Assembly: GCA_948099385.1 (NCBI GenBank)
Contig: CANUEZ040000024.1
Location: 26,509,001-26,573,000 of the forward strand
DNA: 64,000 nucleotides
Source of the DNA: Fasciola hepatica
Taxonomy: Eukaryota > Platyhelminthes > Trematoda > Plagiorchiida > Fasciolidae
Reading direction: 5' to 3'
How positions within the stretch are numbered: the first letter of the stretch is position 1; every line of letters begins with the position of its first letter. The position numbers and the translations under genes were made by a program. Shown piece after piece: positions 47,746 to 57,110 of the stretch. The notes beneath the pieces were generated by a model. It did not search any database, was not told where the DNA came from, and saw only the letters and a program-made list of their open reading frames with translations.

Positions 47746-48787
47746 GACACCGGCCAGAGAGCACTGGGCGTTCAGTGGGATACGGTCATGGACGAACTTA
47801 CCTTTCAGTTCCAGTTGCTTGATAGGACTTTGACAAGGAGAGGCATACCGTCGAACGTCAGTTCCCTGTTTGACCCACTTGGGCTAGTGGCTCCGTTATG
47901 TCCTCCGGCTAAGCAGTTGTTGCAGAGGTTATGCAGGTCGAAATTAGGTTGGGATAGCCCACTCAGCCCAACAGATACCGTGTTGTGGAATAATTGGTTA
48001 TCATTTATGAACCACTTCGGTAAAATAAGAGTGCCGAGGAGCATAATTAGAGACCCAAAAAGGAATAGGATGCACTGAGTTGCATATATTGTGTGATGCT
48101 TCGGAAACCGGATACGGTGCAGTGGCATACGCGAGGCGAATTCTCGTGGACAGAGCCCCATACTACGTGCTAGTATGTAGTAAATCGCGAGTAGCGCCTA
48201 TCAAAACCGTTACAATGTTGAGGCTTGAGTTGGAGGCAGCCGTCTTAAGTGTTCCATTGAGTGAGATGTTTAAACGAAGCTTGCCAGGTTGTTTAACGGA
48301 GCTTACTTTTGGACAGACTCGATGATCGTCAGGTACTACATAGAGAACTCTGGTAAGCGTTATAGTACCTTCGTCGCTAACCGATTGGCAATTATTCATC
48401 AGCCTACTAACGTTTCCCAATGGCGGCATGTGCGATCAGAAGATAATATCGCTGATCTGGCCTCAAGAGGAATTTCAACCGAAGAAGAACTAAGGATTTG
48501 GCTTAGAGGACCCTCGCCTTCGAAAGATTATAATCCACCAGGAGTTCTATTGTTGGTCCCATCGGATGGTATGGAGGCTAAGAAGGGGCCGGCTTGGGTG
48601 AATACGGCCAACCTGCACACTGGCATCGCCCTCATGGTTTTTCGATACTCTGATTGGTCCAAGCCCCTAAAGGCTGTCGCTTGGCTCATTCGGTTTACTT
48701 CCTATATTCAAGTTATGTTCTCAAGGAGCAAGGAATTGCTGAACGCGGGCAGCCTGTCCGCCAAAAACCTAGAGGGCCAGGGTCAGA
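47746..48787 (+). pseudogene. BEL/Pao copy B: post-RT and RNase H
   Basis: ALGVQWDTVMDELTF (47770) is the family's R-LGVQWD string, followed by LTRRGIPSNVSSLFDPLGLV. A frameshift at about 48078 precedes LHILCDASETGYGAVAYARR (RNase H first Asp). At 48142-48325 comes APIKTVTMLRLELEAAVL, with the catalytic Glu in the LELEAA motif. At 48310-48480 FWTDSMIVRYYIEN (the third Asp, in WTDS) and ADLASRGIS follow. All RNase H catalytic positions can be seen, but the frames are split into three. The counterpart in copy A has identical breaks. Confidence 0.8.
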
Positions 48788-49595
48788 GTGATAACAGTGG
48801 TTCAAAGGGATTCGTTTGGAGAGTTTTTACAGCGAGAACCGCCTACAGATAAGCTATGCAGGGTTGCCTTGGGTTCTTTAAGGAAGCTACGCCAGATTGT
48901 ATTGCGAAACCTTCTGTGTGTTGGTGGACGACTAAATTATGCTGAATATCCAAGTGCCTCTAAACATCAAGTTATTTTGACGAACAGACTCCCATTGACA
49001 GAACTCTTTATCCGCCACCACCATAGTAGAGAAAGACATGGTGGCACCGCCCAAGTGCCTGCTAAAATCCGCGAGAGTTACTGGATTATCAATGGAATAT
49101 GCGCAGTTAAACGGGCGATAGAACGATTTTCTACTTCCTGTAGGCTGGCCACTGTCGCCAGTCAGCAGTTGATGGCTCTTCTTCTTCCCTTCATTTTGGT
49201 CGAAACAGAATTCTTTGGTCAAATCCTTGTTCGCAGGGGTCGAGGGTCGGAAAAAATATACGGCTCTATATTCACTCGTCTACAAACTCGAGCTACTCAT
49301 TGGGAAATGACAGCTAGCTTAAGTAATGACTCGTTCACTATGTCACTTGTCCGTTTTGTTGGTAGATGTGGAACACCAGCAGAAATCTGTAGCGACAACG
49401 GCTCAAGTTTAGTGGGTGCAGTTGCCGAGCTCAAAAGCCAGTTAAAGCGTTGGGATAGTCGGCGCATCAACGATCACCTAGCCAGTCAGGGCACAAGTTG
49501 GCACTTCAACCCCCCTGCATCGAGCCACCGAGGGGGCGTATGGGAGAGTGATCCGTTCGGTACGCCGGTTGCTATCAGCGCTTTCTAAGGAACAG
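48788..49595 (+). pseudogene. BEL/Pao copy B: integrase
   Basis: A 266-codon open stretch. The zinc-binding domain has LFIRHHHSRERHGGTAQVPA and a single CRLA where two Cys (CxxC) are expected. In the core, the first catalytic Asp of the family's (V)D(Y/F)FGP motif is Glu: VETEFFGQIL at about 49195-49230. The second Asp (ICSDNGSSLVGA, about 49390) and the Glu (SHRGGVWE, about 49530) are intact. A 1-nt loss after GGVWE (about 49550) breaks the frame, and the normal continuation IRSVRRLLSALSKEQIM is read in the next frame. Copy A has the same D-to-E change and frameshift, so they predate or were spread by the duplication. Confidence 0.85.
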
Positions 49596-50025
49596 ATAAT
49601 GAGTGAGGAGGCGTTGCAAACTTGTTTCGTTGAAGTTGAGAGGATATTCAATAATCGACCAATAGTCCCACTTTTGTCCGATGACAATGGCAGATTGGCT
49701 CTGACTCTTAACAGTCTACTACTGCTGAGGGGAGATTGCGGTATATTAGATAATGCTAACATGACAGAACACTATTGTAGACGTTGGAAGTAGGTCAGCT
49801 ACTGCGCGAATACCTTTTGGCACCGATGGGTGGGAGAATATGAACCGACTCTGCAGGCCAGACAGAAATGGCTTTCAAAACAGAGAAGTCTTAGATAGAA
49901 GGACGTCGTGCTTGTTGCTTCAGAGACCTTTGCGAGATACAAGCGGCCCATGGGGATAATTGAGGACGTAGAAATTGATGCAGATTTGTGGTCCGGACTA
50001 GCTAAGGAAAGCAACGGAGAGAAGT
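49548..50025 (+). pseudogene. BEL/Pao copy B: integrase C-terminal region
   Basis: From 49548 the frame reads EEALQTCFVEVERIFNNRPI, the TxL-EVE-I-NSRPL motif that follows the integrase core in BEL/Pao elements. Then WHRWVGEYEPTLQARQKWLS at 49820 matches the FW-RW--EYL--L--R-KW motif of the C-terminal (DUF5641-type) domain, and VLVASETFARYKRPMGIIED at 49908 is the beta-rich end. Stops at about 49791 and 49894 divide it. The last stop is at about 50023. Confidence 0.75.
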
Positions 50026-50068
50026 AAGAAACATTTGCTAGCCGGGGTCGTAGGCAAGGGGGAATTCA

Positions 50069-50136
50069 GGCTTACTGCTGTAAGCCCTCGTATACCCCAA
50101 GGGAAGGGAGGTAGCAGGGGTACTGCTGTAAGTCCT
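50069..50136 (+). repeat. Hairpin and duplicated motif before the LTR, copy B
   Basis: The same structure as at 43912-43979: a perfect stem GGCTTAC/GTAAGCC with a TGCT loop, a purine run and a second TACTGCTGTAAG. Conservation between copies reflects the recent duplication and is not independent support for function. Confidence 0.6.
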
Positions 50137-50237
50137 GTGAACTCCGATGTCTCGGGAGCGTAAGTAGGAATGGGGGCCAGAAACGATTATTGTCTTAAAC
50201 TGCCGTGAACGACCGGAAGGAATTTTGGCGGCCGGTG

Positions 50238-50950
50238 TGTTGTCCACGTTGATTGAAAAGCTCCTCTTCTGCTCACATTCCTATGCTCTATGACCAATTT
50301 TGGACTGCCTTCTCCAACCTAATTCATGCTGACACTGTTTTGTGATCGACAATTATTCTACGCTTGGTGCACTTACTTTTTCTTCTCATGGTTGTGCTTT
50401 CTTACTGAGATTACTCTGAGGACAGTTGGTACGGTAGTGAGATGCACTGATTCAACACAGTTTTGTTTTATTACTCCTCGGTTTTACTTTCTCGCTCACG
50501 TCGATTGACCGTAAACGCTCAACTCGTTTACGCTAATTTTTGGCTGACACGCTCAGGAAATTGTTCTTTGGGCCTGATTGAGCGTGGAAAACTTGTCCGA
50601 TTTGTTTGGACTTTAGGACAGGTATTTATTATTTACTCTTTTTGGCCAGCTGTTCCCCTTTTTACAGAATTTGTCCTATTTGTGACTACCTTTTTGGCTG
50701 GATAGTGACTGAAGCTCACTGTCAAAGGTATGATCGTGTTTGTACTCATATTTTTACTCGCTAATAGTACCGTAGAATTTGCAGAGCAATCGTGTTCTTG
50801 ATTTGGGTTCTGCATCGATTTGGGCCACGCGTTGCTTTGAGGCTCCAAGGTGCTATCCAGAACAAGTGGAGCGTATAAGTCGATGAATCGATAATTGAAT
50901 CGTTGGTCAGGTTTCACCTGGACCAGGACTTGAACGTTTCGGTCGTTGCA
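50238..50950 (+). repeat. Right LTR of copy B (713 bp)
   Basis: TGTTGTCC...GTTGCA, the same length as the central LTR. The inverted repeat CGTAAACG...CGTTTACG recurs at 50510-50532. Six differences from the central LTR all fall after about 50898. It is followed directly by the GACTG target duplication. Confidence 0.85.
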
Positions 50951-50955
50951 GACTG
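50951..50955. repeat. Right target-site duplication GACTG
   Basis: Matches 41517-41521. Together they mark the pre-insertion site ...CATA-GACTG-TTCTT.... Confidence 0.65.
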
Positions 50956-50984
50956 TTCTTTACCACTTCAATTCTCCAAAGAAA

Positions 50985-51140
50985 TATTATCCAGGGAATT
51001 CACTGGCCTCCAGCAGGTAGTTGCCGAACGAATGGTAGGTGGAGTGTAATAGGCTAATCACCGTAGAGACCTCGTCCTGCGAGACCACCCGCAGATAGGG
51101 CTCCAATTATTGGGTCTGGAGCCAGAATGACCACGTAGCA
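50985..51140. repeat. Diverged direct repeat, left copy
   Basis: The segment around GCCGAACGAATGGTAGGTGG then AGTGTAAT is a diverged copy of the segment at about 52608-52745 (GCCCAACGAATGATAGATGG). Similarity can be followed patchily on both sides (TCCAATT, GGT-TGG-G). The pair flanks a Gypsy pol fragment, so it might be its LTRs, or two copies of an unrelated short repeat. Confidence 0.45.
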
Positions 51141-51860
51141 CATGATAGGGCTAGCAAAACAAATAAACGTTGAGGTTTCATACACCTTTGGAACCTTTTT
51201 CTGTTCAGGACCGCAGCCCCAAAGCTTTCAGATCCCCGGAGGTGTCACTTGTTGATGATATCCCTTTGCCCAAATGATAAAATTTCAGAACAACTAGAAG
51301 AACGTTAAAAATATCTTCGAAATGGAAGGATTTATATGTAGAACAAAAACTGGCAACGAACTGAAGACTTTTGGTTGCTTCAAAAAGGAGTTGACAGTAT
51401 GGGTCCCTCAGGAAGAAAGAGCGAAAAACAAAAGAGATAAAAAGCATTTTCATGGGGTAGAACTTGCCTGTTGGCTCTGGAATTACGGCCCTGGGTGGAA
51501 CGGCTGCAGCTGGCTACCCAACCAAAAAAACCCGTAAGTTCAGGGCAGGAAGTAGGATTTTTGGTGTTTACGGGGATGACGTCAGTGGGGTTTTCTCCCC
51601 GCGCAACCCCGCCAATGACCTGGTACAGGCTTGGCTTTATAAAGGGGTGTCCTAGTCGATTCTCCCGGTGACCCATGCATCCTGCTAACGGTTACCTAGT
51701 GCATTCGCAGTGTCTGATGAATGCGAGGCCTCACCGGGGGCAGCCGGGTTCGTGTATTTAGCAAAAAGGGTATCTTGAATGCGGTGGTAGTTTCCTTTAT
51801 AGCTGCAGGCTTCTAGTGTTGGCGTAGACGGAGGACGGATGGGCGGAATATCAAACATGT
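51141..51860. other. Possible Gypsy 3' region, otherwise unassigned
   Basis: No domain is readable. On the minus strand, which is the orientation of the adjacent Gypsy fragment, a TATA-box-like CTTTATAAAGCC sits at about 51632-51644. A TGACGTCA-like element (GATGACGTCAG) lies at about 51577-51587. These would fit an LTR promoter, but the LTR borders cannot be placed. Confidence 0.35.
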
Positions 51861-52450
51861 TTAACGATAAAAGAAAGTTGTAGATGGCCGCGATGTGAAA
51901 TCAAACCTGGCGTGAAGAATACCAAACGTGAGAAAAATAACTTTGCGCGTGCGAGGGGTTTTTGTTTGCCTAAGGAATGAAAAACACCGGGTATCTTTAT
52001 CACTCGTCTGCGGTTGCAAATCAGTGAAGACGGCTGTTGTAGGGGTTGTGTCTGAAGGGCCAATAAACTGAATCACCGGCCTTGGCATGGTCGGAGTACG
52101 GAACGTCAAAGACATTGGTGGTGTTCCCGAAGAGTTCGGTGAGGTGAATTCAGACGGACTGGATTCGGTCAAAAATGCTGGCTTAAGTCGGTTCTTGTCA
52201 ATCTTTTCATTTACGTCGGTGTGATCAATTACAAATGTTCTCTGCAAGCGGCTTTGGACCCTGTAGGAGCTGCAGTGGGCAGATTGTGGAGGAAGGCGCT
52301 CCTCTGTCCCAAGGGAAACGCGCGTAATGTCTTGGAGATATGGGTGTAAGTAAACAAAAAAATCTACTGAATGCATGATCTGGCCATGATACTTCGGTGG
52401 AATGAACTTGAAACGACGAATGGAACCTCCTCATCAGCCACTAGAGGGCG
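51861..52450 (-). pseudogene. Ty3/Gypsy pol C-terminus
   Basis: A minus-strand open stretch of 171 codons (51861-52376). Its middle reads SSYRVQSRLQRTFVIDHTDV then NRLKPAFL, matching the end of Gypsy pol (PYDGPFRVL-R--K-F-ID--G----VS-DRLKPAF). The rest is the low-complexity Ser/Thr/Pro tail usual after that motif (SSPSEFTSPNSSGTPPMSLT, then TTPTTAVFTDLQ). Codons just upstream (to 52450) may continue the same protein (VPPKYHGQ). No integrase core is present upstream, so most of the element is deleted. It is not part of the Gypsy copy at 19.7-20.8 kb, because both contain the DRLKPA region. Confidence 0.7.
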
Positions 52451-52589
52451 CAATCCCCCTAGCCTCTATGATCTCATTCGTCGAAAAATTCAGCGAAAAG
52501 AGACCAACCGCGAGTGTTTTCACTGGTCCTGAGAACAGGGACGGTACACTAGCCTGTGCAAAGGGTCGGTATGGGAATTGGCGCCAAAG

Positions 52590-52745
52590 GCTGCCAAGTG
52601 CGCCGAGATTGCAGCCCAACGAATGATAGATGGAGTGTAATCGGCTGATCATTATAGTATCAAAGTGACACCCCTACTAATCGACGAGGCTTCCCAAATT
52701 CCAATTTTCGGTCCTGGTGACAACGGCCACCAAGTAAAGCATAAC
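52590..52745. repeat. Diverged direct repeat, right copy
   Basis: Partner of 50985-51140, in the same orientation. It begins with a GC-rich segment (GGCGCCAAAGGCTGCC) and contains GCCCAACGAATGATAGATGG. See the left copy. Confidence 0.45.
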
Positions 52746-52892
52746 CATGCCTCGGGTTGTCTTGAAGTCTTGAAGTAATACACGGGTACGAGGCTACAGC
52801 CCAAATGTTCCCGGATCTTGTGATTATCTTGTCATCTGAATGTCACCAGTGAGCTGTAAGATAGGTCACTAGATAGTGGGGAAGTGGTAAAA

Positions 52893-53057
52893 CGGAAAGG
52901 GTTCAAAATACAAATCTTGACAGTATCTTGCATCTGGTATGGCCGGAGAACTGGAAGATAGACCGCTGGACAATGCGAAAGGGTTAAGGACACGAGTCTT
53001 GACTGCATCTTGCGTCTCGAACTGCCGGGGATCTGGAAGATGGACCTTTGGACTGTG
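52893..53057. repeat. Two-unit tandem repeat, period about 82 bp
   Basis: Unit 1 (52893-52974) and unit 2 (52975-53057) align through GAAAGGGTT, TCTTGAC-G-ATCTTGC, CTGCCGG/TGGCCGG, CTGGAAGAT-GACC and TGGAC-TG. The units differ at roughly a quarter of positions, so the duplication is old. The function is unknown. Confidence 0.6.
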
Positions 53058-53154
53058 GGAGAAGTTCAGCTTTGCTGAAGTTCGTTCAGCCTGAGTGACA
53101 CGGAAGATTCAAGCGCGGGAAATCTGTCGGACATCAAACAGCGAGGCTTTTGGT

Positions 53155-53215
53155 CCGCGCGCCGCGCGCGGCCTTGCCGCGTTCAGTTCAGTTCAAACTC
53201 AGTTCAGTTCGAACT
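53155..53215. repeat. GC tract followed by duplicated 16-bp unit
   Basis: An alternating CG run (53155-53171) is followed by CAGTTCAGTTCAAACT (53184-53199) and CAGTTCAGTTCGAACT (53200-53215), two adjacent units with one mismatch. Confidence 0.65.
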
Positions 53216-53899
53216 CACAATATCTTTTAGGAACGCTCAAACAATATTCCGGCTACCCGGCTGAGCGCCTGTGCATCCGCCTAACCTCTGAAATCTTTTC
53301 CCCCCTCTTCGGTAAGCAATTTAATGGCCCCCGAATGAGTGATATTCATCGGTCTCATTTGTTGCAATCCACGCTTATTCCTGAAGGCAGGATAAGCCAG
53401 CCCGGCCAACTGCAGTCACCTTGTCAGACCTAGTGGAGTAGCAGCCACTCGGCCCTTAAACATCCGACTGAATTCAGTCACCACTACTTTTTATAGTCTA
53501 ACTTGTCAATACCCATTACCACAATACCTTTTCCTCTACTTAGTCGTTTCACCTAAGCCGGGAATCTCTCCTTCATAAATGGCCACCATTTTCTTGACTG
53601 CGCTCGCTTTCAACTGTCTTCGCCGACCGTCCAACAACCCATTCTCCACGCCGCCAACTTTATTTGAGCTTCAACACTCCTCTGCACGATAACCCTAATA
53701 TTTTGCCCGCTGTCCCACACTTACCAGCTTCATACCATTAGCCATCAGCACCCTGGGACCGTAACTTTTGCCCAAAGCCAAGACAATGCGGTTGCGCTTA
53801 CCACACCCTTCGTGAAGCTCGCTCACTGCTGAATAAACCCTTCAAGCTCCACTATATTTTGCTACGGTCCTAATTCAATAAAACTGTCCCCGCCAAAAC

Positions 53900-54240
53900 T
53901 TGGCTAAATTAACCTGTCTCACCTGGTCAAATTTCTATGGCTGCTTATCAGAACTCTAGAAAGAGCCTTCCTCGTCGAGGAGGGATGAACTAATCCCTAT
54001 TAGAAAGGTCCTGCCCATTATTCCTCTCTCCGACCAAACACTGAATGCAATCCAGAATTCAGTATGGGTGACGATTCCGACGGAAAACTTTCCACTCCAT
54101 ATTGGCTGTGTCTGTCGCCCACGTCATCACTCTCGACTATCCGGCACCTCTATCCTCTCCGTCGAAGCTCACCTCCGGTGACCTTGCCGAGCCTAATATC
54201 TGATGGGACATCGTCATCACAATAGTTCACGAGGCTGGGT
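53900..54240 (+). pseudogene. CR1-like endonuclease remnant
   Basis: Readable strings: VLPIIPLSDQTLNAIQNSVW at about 54007-54065, NFPLHIGCVCRPRHHS (the family's LLIGC-YRPP) at about 54085-54130, and IMGHRH at about 54203 where IMGDFN is expected (catalytic Asp and Asn lost). Everything N-terminal to 53900 is too eroded to delimit. Confidence 0.5.
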
Positions 54241-55189
54241 TTGAGCATACGTCCAGGGGGATGGGTCAAGCCAATTCTGTCGTCAACAGGAGGAAATAGG
54301 GTGCTCACTCCCGTGCTCACCACTGACCAATCTCATACGGTAACCGTTGTCCTTGATCTGTTGCCAGACAGTAGCCATGGATTGGCATCTTGCAGAATCT
54401 CTTCCGGGTCCATAGGTCGTAAGTATGGCTCGTCCCAATAGCCCCCGTCCAAGATCGACGGGACCAACCTCCAGCCCGCTCTTCCCTCCCTCGACCGGAG
54501 TGACTACTTCCTGCGGCCCGACCCTCGGCATACTGCTGACGCACTCTGTGATGAACCATATATCTGCTCGTCATCAATCACCGCCATGAGAACCAACCAC
54601 ACTCAAGCTCCTAGCTCTAAACCTAAAACCCCTCAAAATAAATATTTAAAACTGAGGCGGATTTATAAAAACTCTAGAGGTTTCTCAATATGGTTACCAC
54701 TCCACTGTCTCTCTGAAACCGCAAGTCTTTTGAATAAGGAACTTTTAATGCTCGAGAGCACTAGTCTTTGAATTCCCACGACAGATCTAGTCGGTTTGAT
54801 CGACTTTTAGGGAATGGAATTCAAAGTAAGTTTTCAGGGATACCGTGTTTAATTTTTTGGAGGAACACGCAAATTCAACCTCCAGCTGCAATCGATGAAA
54901 CGCTCCGAATCTTTTTCTCGAAATCCATGACTAATGAGGCCACTAAGTATCGGCCCCCGTGCTCCCCTTCACCGATCACGTTCTACCCAGCACTGAATTC
55001 ACTTTGAACGAAGTGGCCTGTCTGTTATTCTAAGCAAGACCCTTGTCCCGCCCTGAATATGACGGCATCCCACTACCACGTTTTCACCCCGGCGAAACTG
55101 ACGATGCTGCTATCGATGCGAATCCCTCCAACTTACCCCTCAAATATGGCTTTTCCCCATCCCAGTTGAAGACTTCAACCACCACCTCT

Positions 55190-56225
55190 ATCTACGATAA
55201 ACGTCCAGTGCATGACCACTCAAACTATCGCCCCAATATCTATGTCTCCCAAGCTGCCAGAGTAATGAAACGCCTGGTTAAATAAAGAAATTCAGAATTT
55301 CTTCTGTCCTATAACCTCAACCACAACGGTCAACATGGTGCCCTGAAGTCATACTGTTGTGCCCCTTTCCAAGTGGATTTATTGACCTACTGACCATAGC
55401 AGCTGACAAGGGCAAATCTATGGGTAATATTCGCCCTTGAATGACGAAGGCATTCGAATGAGTTCTCAACTCTTGCCTGCTAACAAACCTTGGAGCCTAT
55501 GGTATCCGTGGTCCGCCTTTAATATGGATCACATCCAACCCGTCGGAGCGAACTCTGGTAGTATTTTTTGATGGACACCTGTCGCAACTGGTTCCCCTCA
55601 TTAATGGATTTATGCCCGAAGTTTATTTCGTCCGCTACTTTTCTTACACTAAGTTGGCAACATTTCCAGGTTGTGCGGCACAGCAGCCTCTTCCTCTTCC
55701 CGAGTGAAATCGAAATCTTTTATGTTTTCCACCATCGAAGATTGAGCAGAGCACCATCTGGCATAGGTAATGATCTTAAGAAACTTGATCAATGGTGCAC
55801 TTCATCATAGATGTGTTTCTGGAGTTCGGAGGTCCACTGCGTACCCCATAGATGGCAAACCTCTAGCGGAACCCAGTCACTGAATCCAGTGCCCATTGCT
55901 CTAAGGCCATCGGTGATGGACCCTGGTCTTCGATACACCGGCAATCTACAACCCTCGGAACACCCCTCTTTCCAGACATCTAGTGCCAAAGAGGTAATGG
56001 GCCTTGTTCTCAGACCACTTTTCAAATAAAAATTTGATTTTTACGTATAAATCCTACGTAGGGCTCCACCTCGGATATTCTTACACTATTTTCTCAGGAG
56101 TGTCCAGGTTGGACAGAATACGCCTTGTGAATATCCGATGTTCATTTACAGCAAGGCCAACAGGATACTCTTCCCCGTTGAGCTATAAAGAATGCTGCAC
56201 CACATTGAAACTATACCACTTATAA
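55190..56225 (+). pseudogene. CR1-like RT and C-terminal domain remnant
   Basis: The RT start is visible: HDHSNYRPNIYVSQAARVMK at 55212-55272 (the SNYRPVS--S-I-KV-E motif). Then NNGQHG-like and LGAYGIRGPPLIWI at 55493-55535, and VVFFDGHLSQLVPLINGF at about 55559 (the region before PQG). The catalytic FADD box cannot be found. C-terminal strings include SFQTSSAKEVMGLVLR at about 55970 and YKSYVGLHLGYSYTIFSGVS at 56050-56110 (the YK-YVRP-LEY--Q-W-P motif), then IRCSFTARPTGYSS. At least four frames are used. Confidence 0.6.
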
Positions 56226-56840
56226 TCAAGACATATCGAGCTTAACGATCTCTATATATAGATTTACCCTCCGCTGTACGTCCACTTATACTAACTCTAT
56301 ACAGCTTTTCCTACCTTTATCTTACTCCCTAGGCCACAGGGACTTTAGACTCGCAGTTAAAGCCTACAATACGATTTAATTTCTTCCTTATAAAGCACCC
56401 AGAGCCTTAGAATAGGCTACTGTTGGCTGTTCGTAAATGAGCTTTAACAGCCCGGTTTAGTCACGGCGTGATATTACAGGTTACTGTTAGCCATCTGTTA
56501 CCCCTGACCGACACCAGCTTGTCCAATGATCGAGATTATGGAGAAGACACCAAGCTCAGGAACCCTAGCTTTCAACTGCTCTCCCATCTTCTCTTATCCC
56601 TCAGTTTACAGGCTCCCTAAGACACCTTTCGGCCGCTCATAGGGTGATCCGTCTTAAATGCCTAAGTGTCACCGAAGAGTCGGCCTCCGAAATGGGTTCG
56701 ATCACTAGGATTGTAGAGCCATATCTAGAATTTTCCACTCCCTGCCTAATGAAAGAGGCTAGGCCAACTGCTTTCCGTCACACCATACTGAATATAATCA
56801 GCATAGCAGCAGCATACAGTTTGTTGCCATCTGTATCCTT

Positions 56841-57110
56841 TGAAGCACACATTTGAGCAATGGGTAGCCAAATTCACAACGGATCACTAAATCAAAAAGT
56901 GATTATCCGTGAGGTTTTAGCATACTAGATTACTGAATGAAAAATGACACCAAATAGATACAAACCTCGATTATGAGATCACTAGGGCTCAAAAAACGAG
57001 AACCGAATTGCTGTGTGCTAGCTAGGAGCAAGTGCGTCACGCAGGTTTAGAACAATTATAGGACCAAGTTGAGCTCTGGGCGCGAACAAACAGAAATTGG
57101 TCCACAAAAA
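56841..57110. repeat. Dispersed repeat, copy 1
   Basis: Similar to 60141-60400 in the same orientation. Shared blocks in order: TTGAGCAAT-GGTA, ATTACTGAATGAA, CAAACCTC, CGAGAACC, GCAGGT, GAACAAACA. It lies directly after a CR1-like C-terminus and may be the element's 3' untranslated region. Confidence 0.6.

Larger units (their letters stand above)
41522..50950 (+). mobile_element. Tandem BEL/Pao LTR retrotransposon composite
   Basis: Two BEL/Pao elements in the same orientation share a central LTR. Copy A (41522-44793) keeps about 68 bp of its left LTR and then jumps into pol. Copy B (44081-50950) is complete in layout: LTR, gag, protease, RT, RNase H, integrase, LTR. From 41591 to 44793 the sequence repeats at a constant offset of 6157 bp (47748-50950) with only about ten mismatches. 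One GACTG duplication flanks the entire array. Both copies share the same frameshifts. This points to a single insertion that became tandem by LTR-LTR exchange, followed by an internal deletion in copy A. Confidence 0.85.
53640..56870 (+). mobile_element. CR1-like non-LTR retrotransposon, strongly decayed
   Basis: Plus-strand remnant with endonuclease (53900-54240), linker (54240-55040), RT (55190-55800) and C-terminal region (55800-56870). Lesions are much denser than in the 28-32 kb copy. The style of the endonuclease (DQTLNAIQNSVWVTI, IGCVCRP) and of the post-RT part suggests a different CR1-like subfamily. Its 3' flank is repeated at 60.14 kb. Confidence 0.6.
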
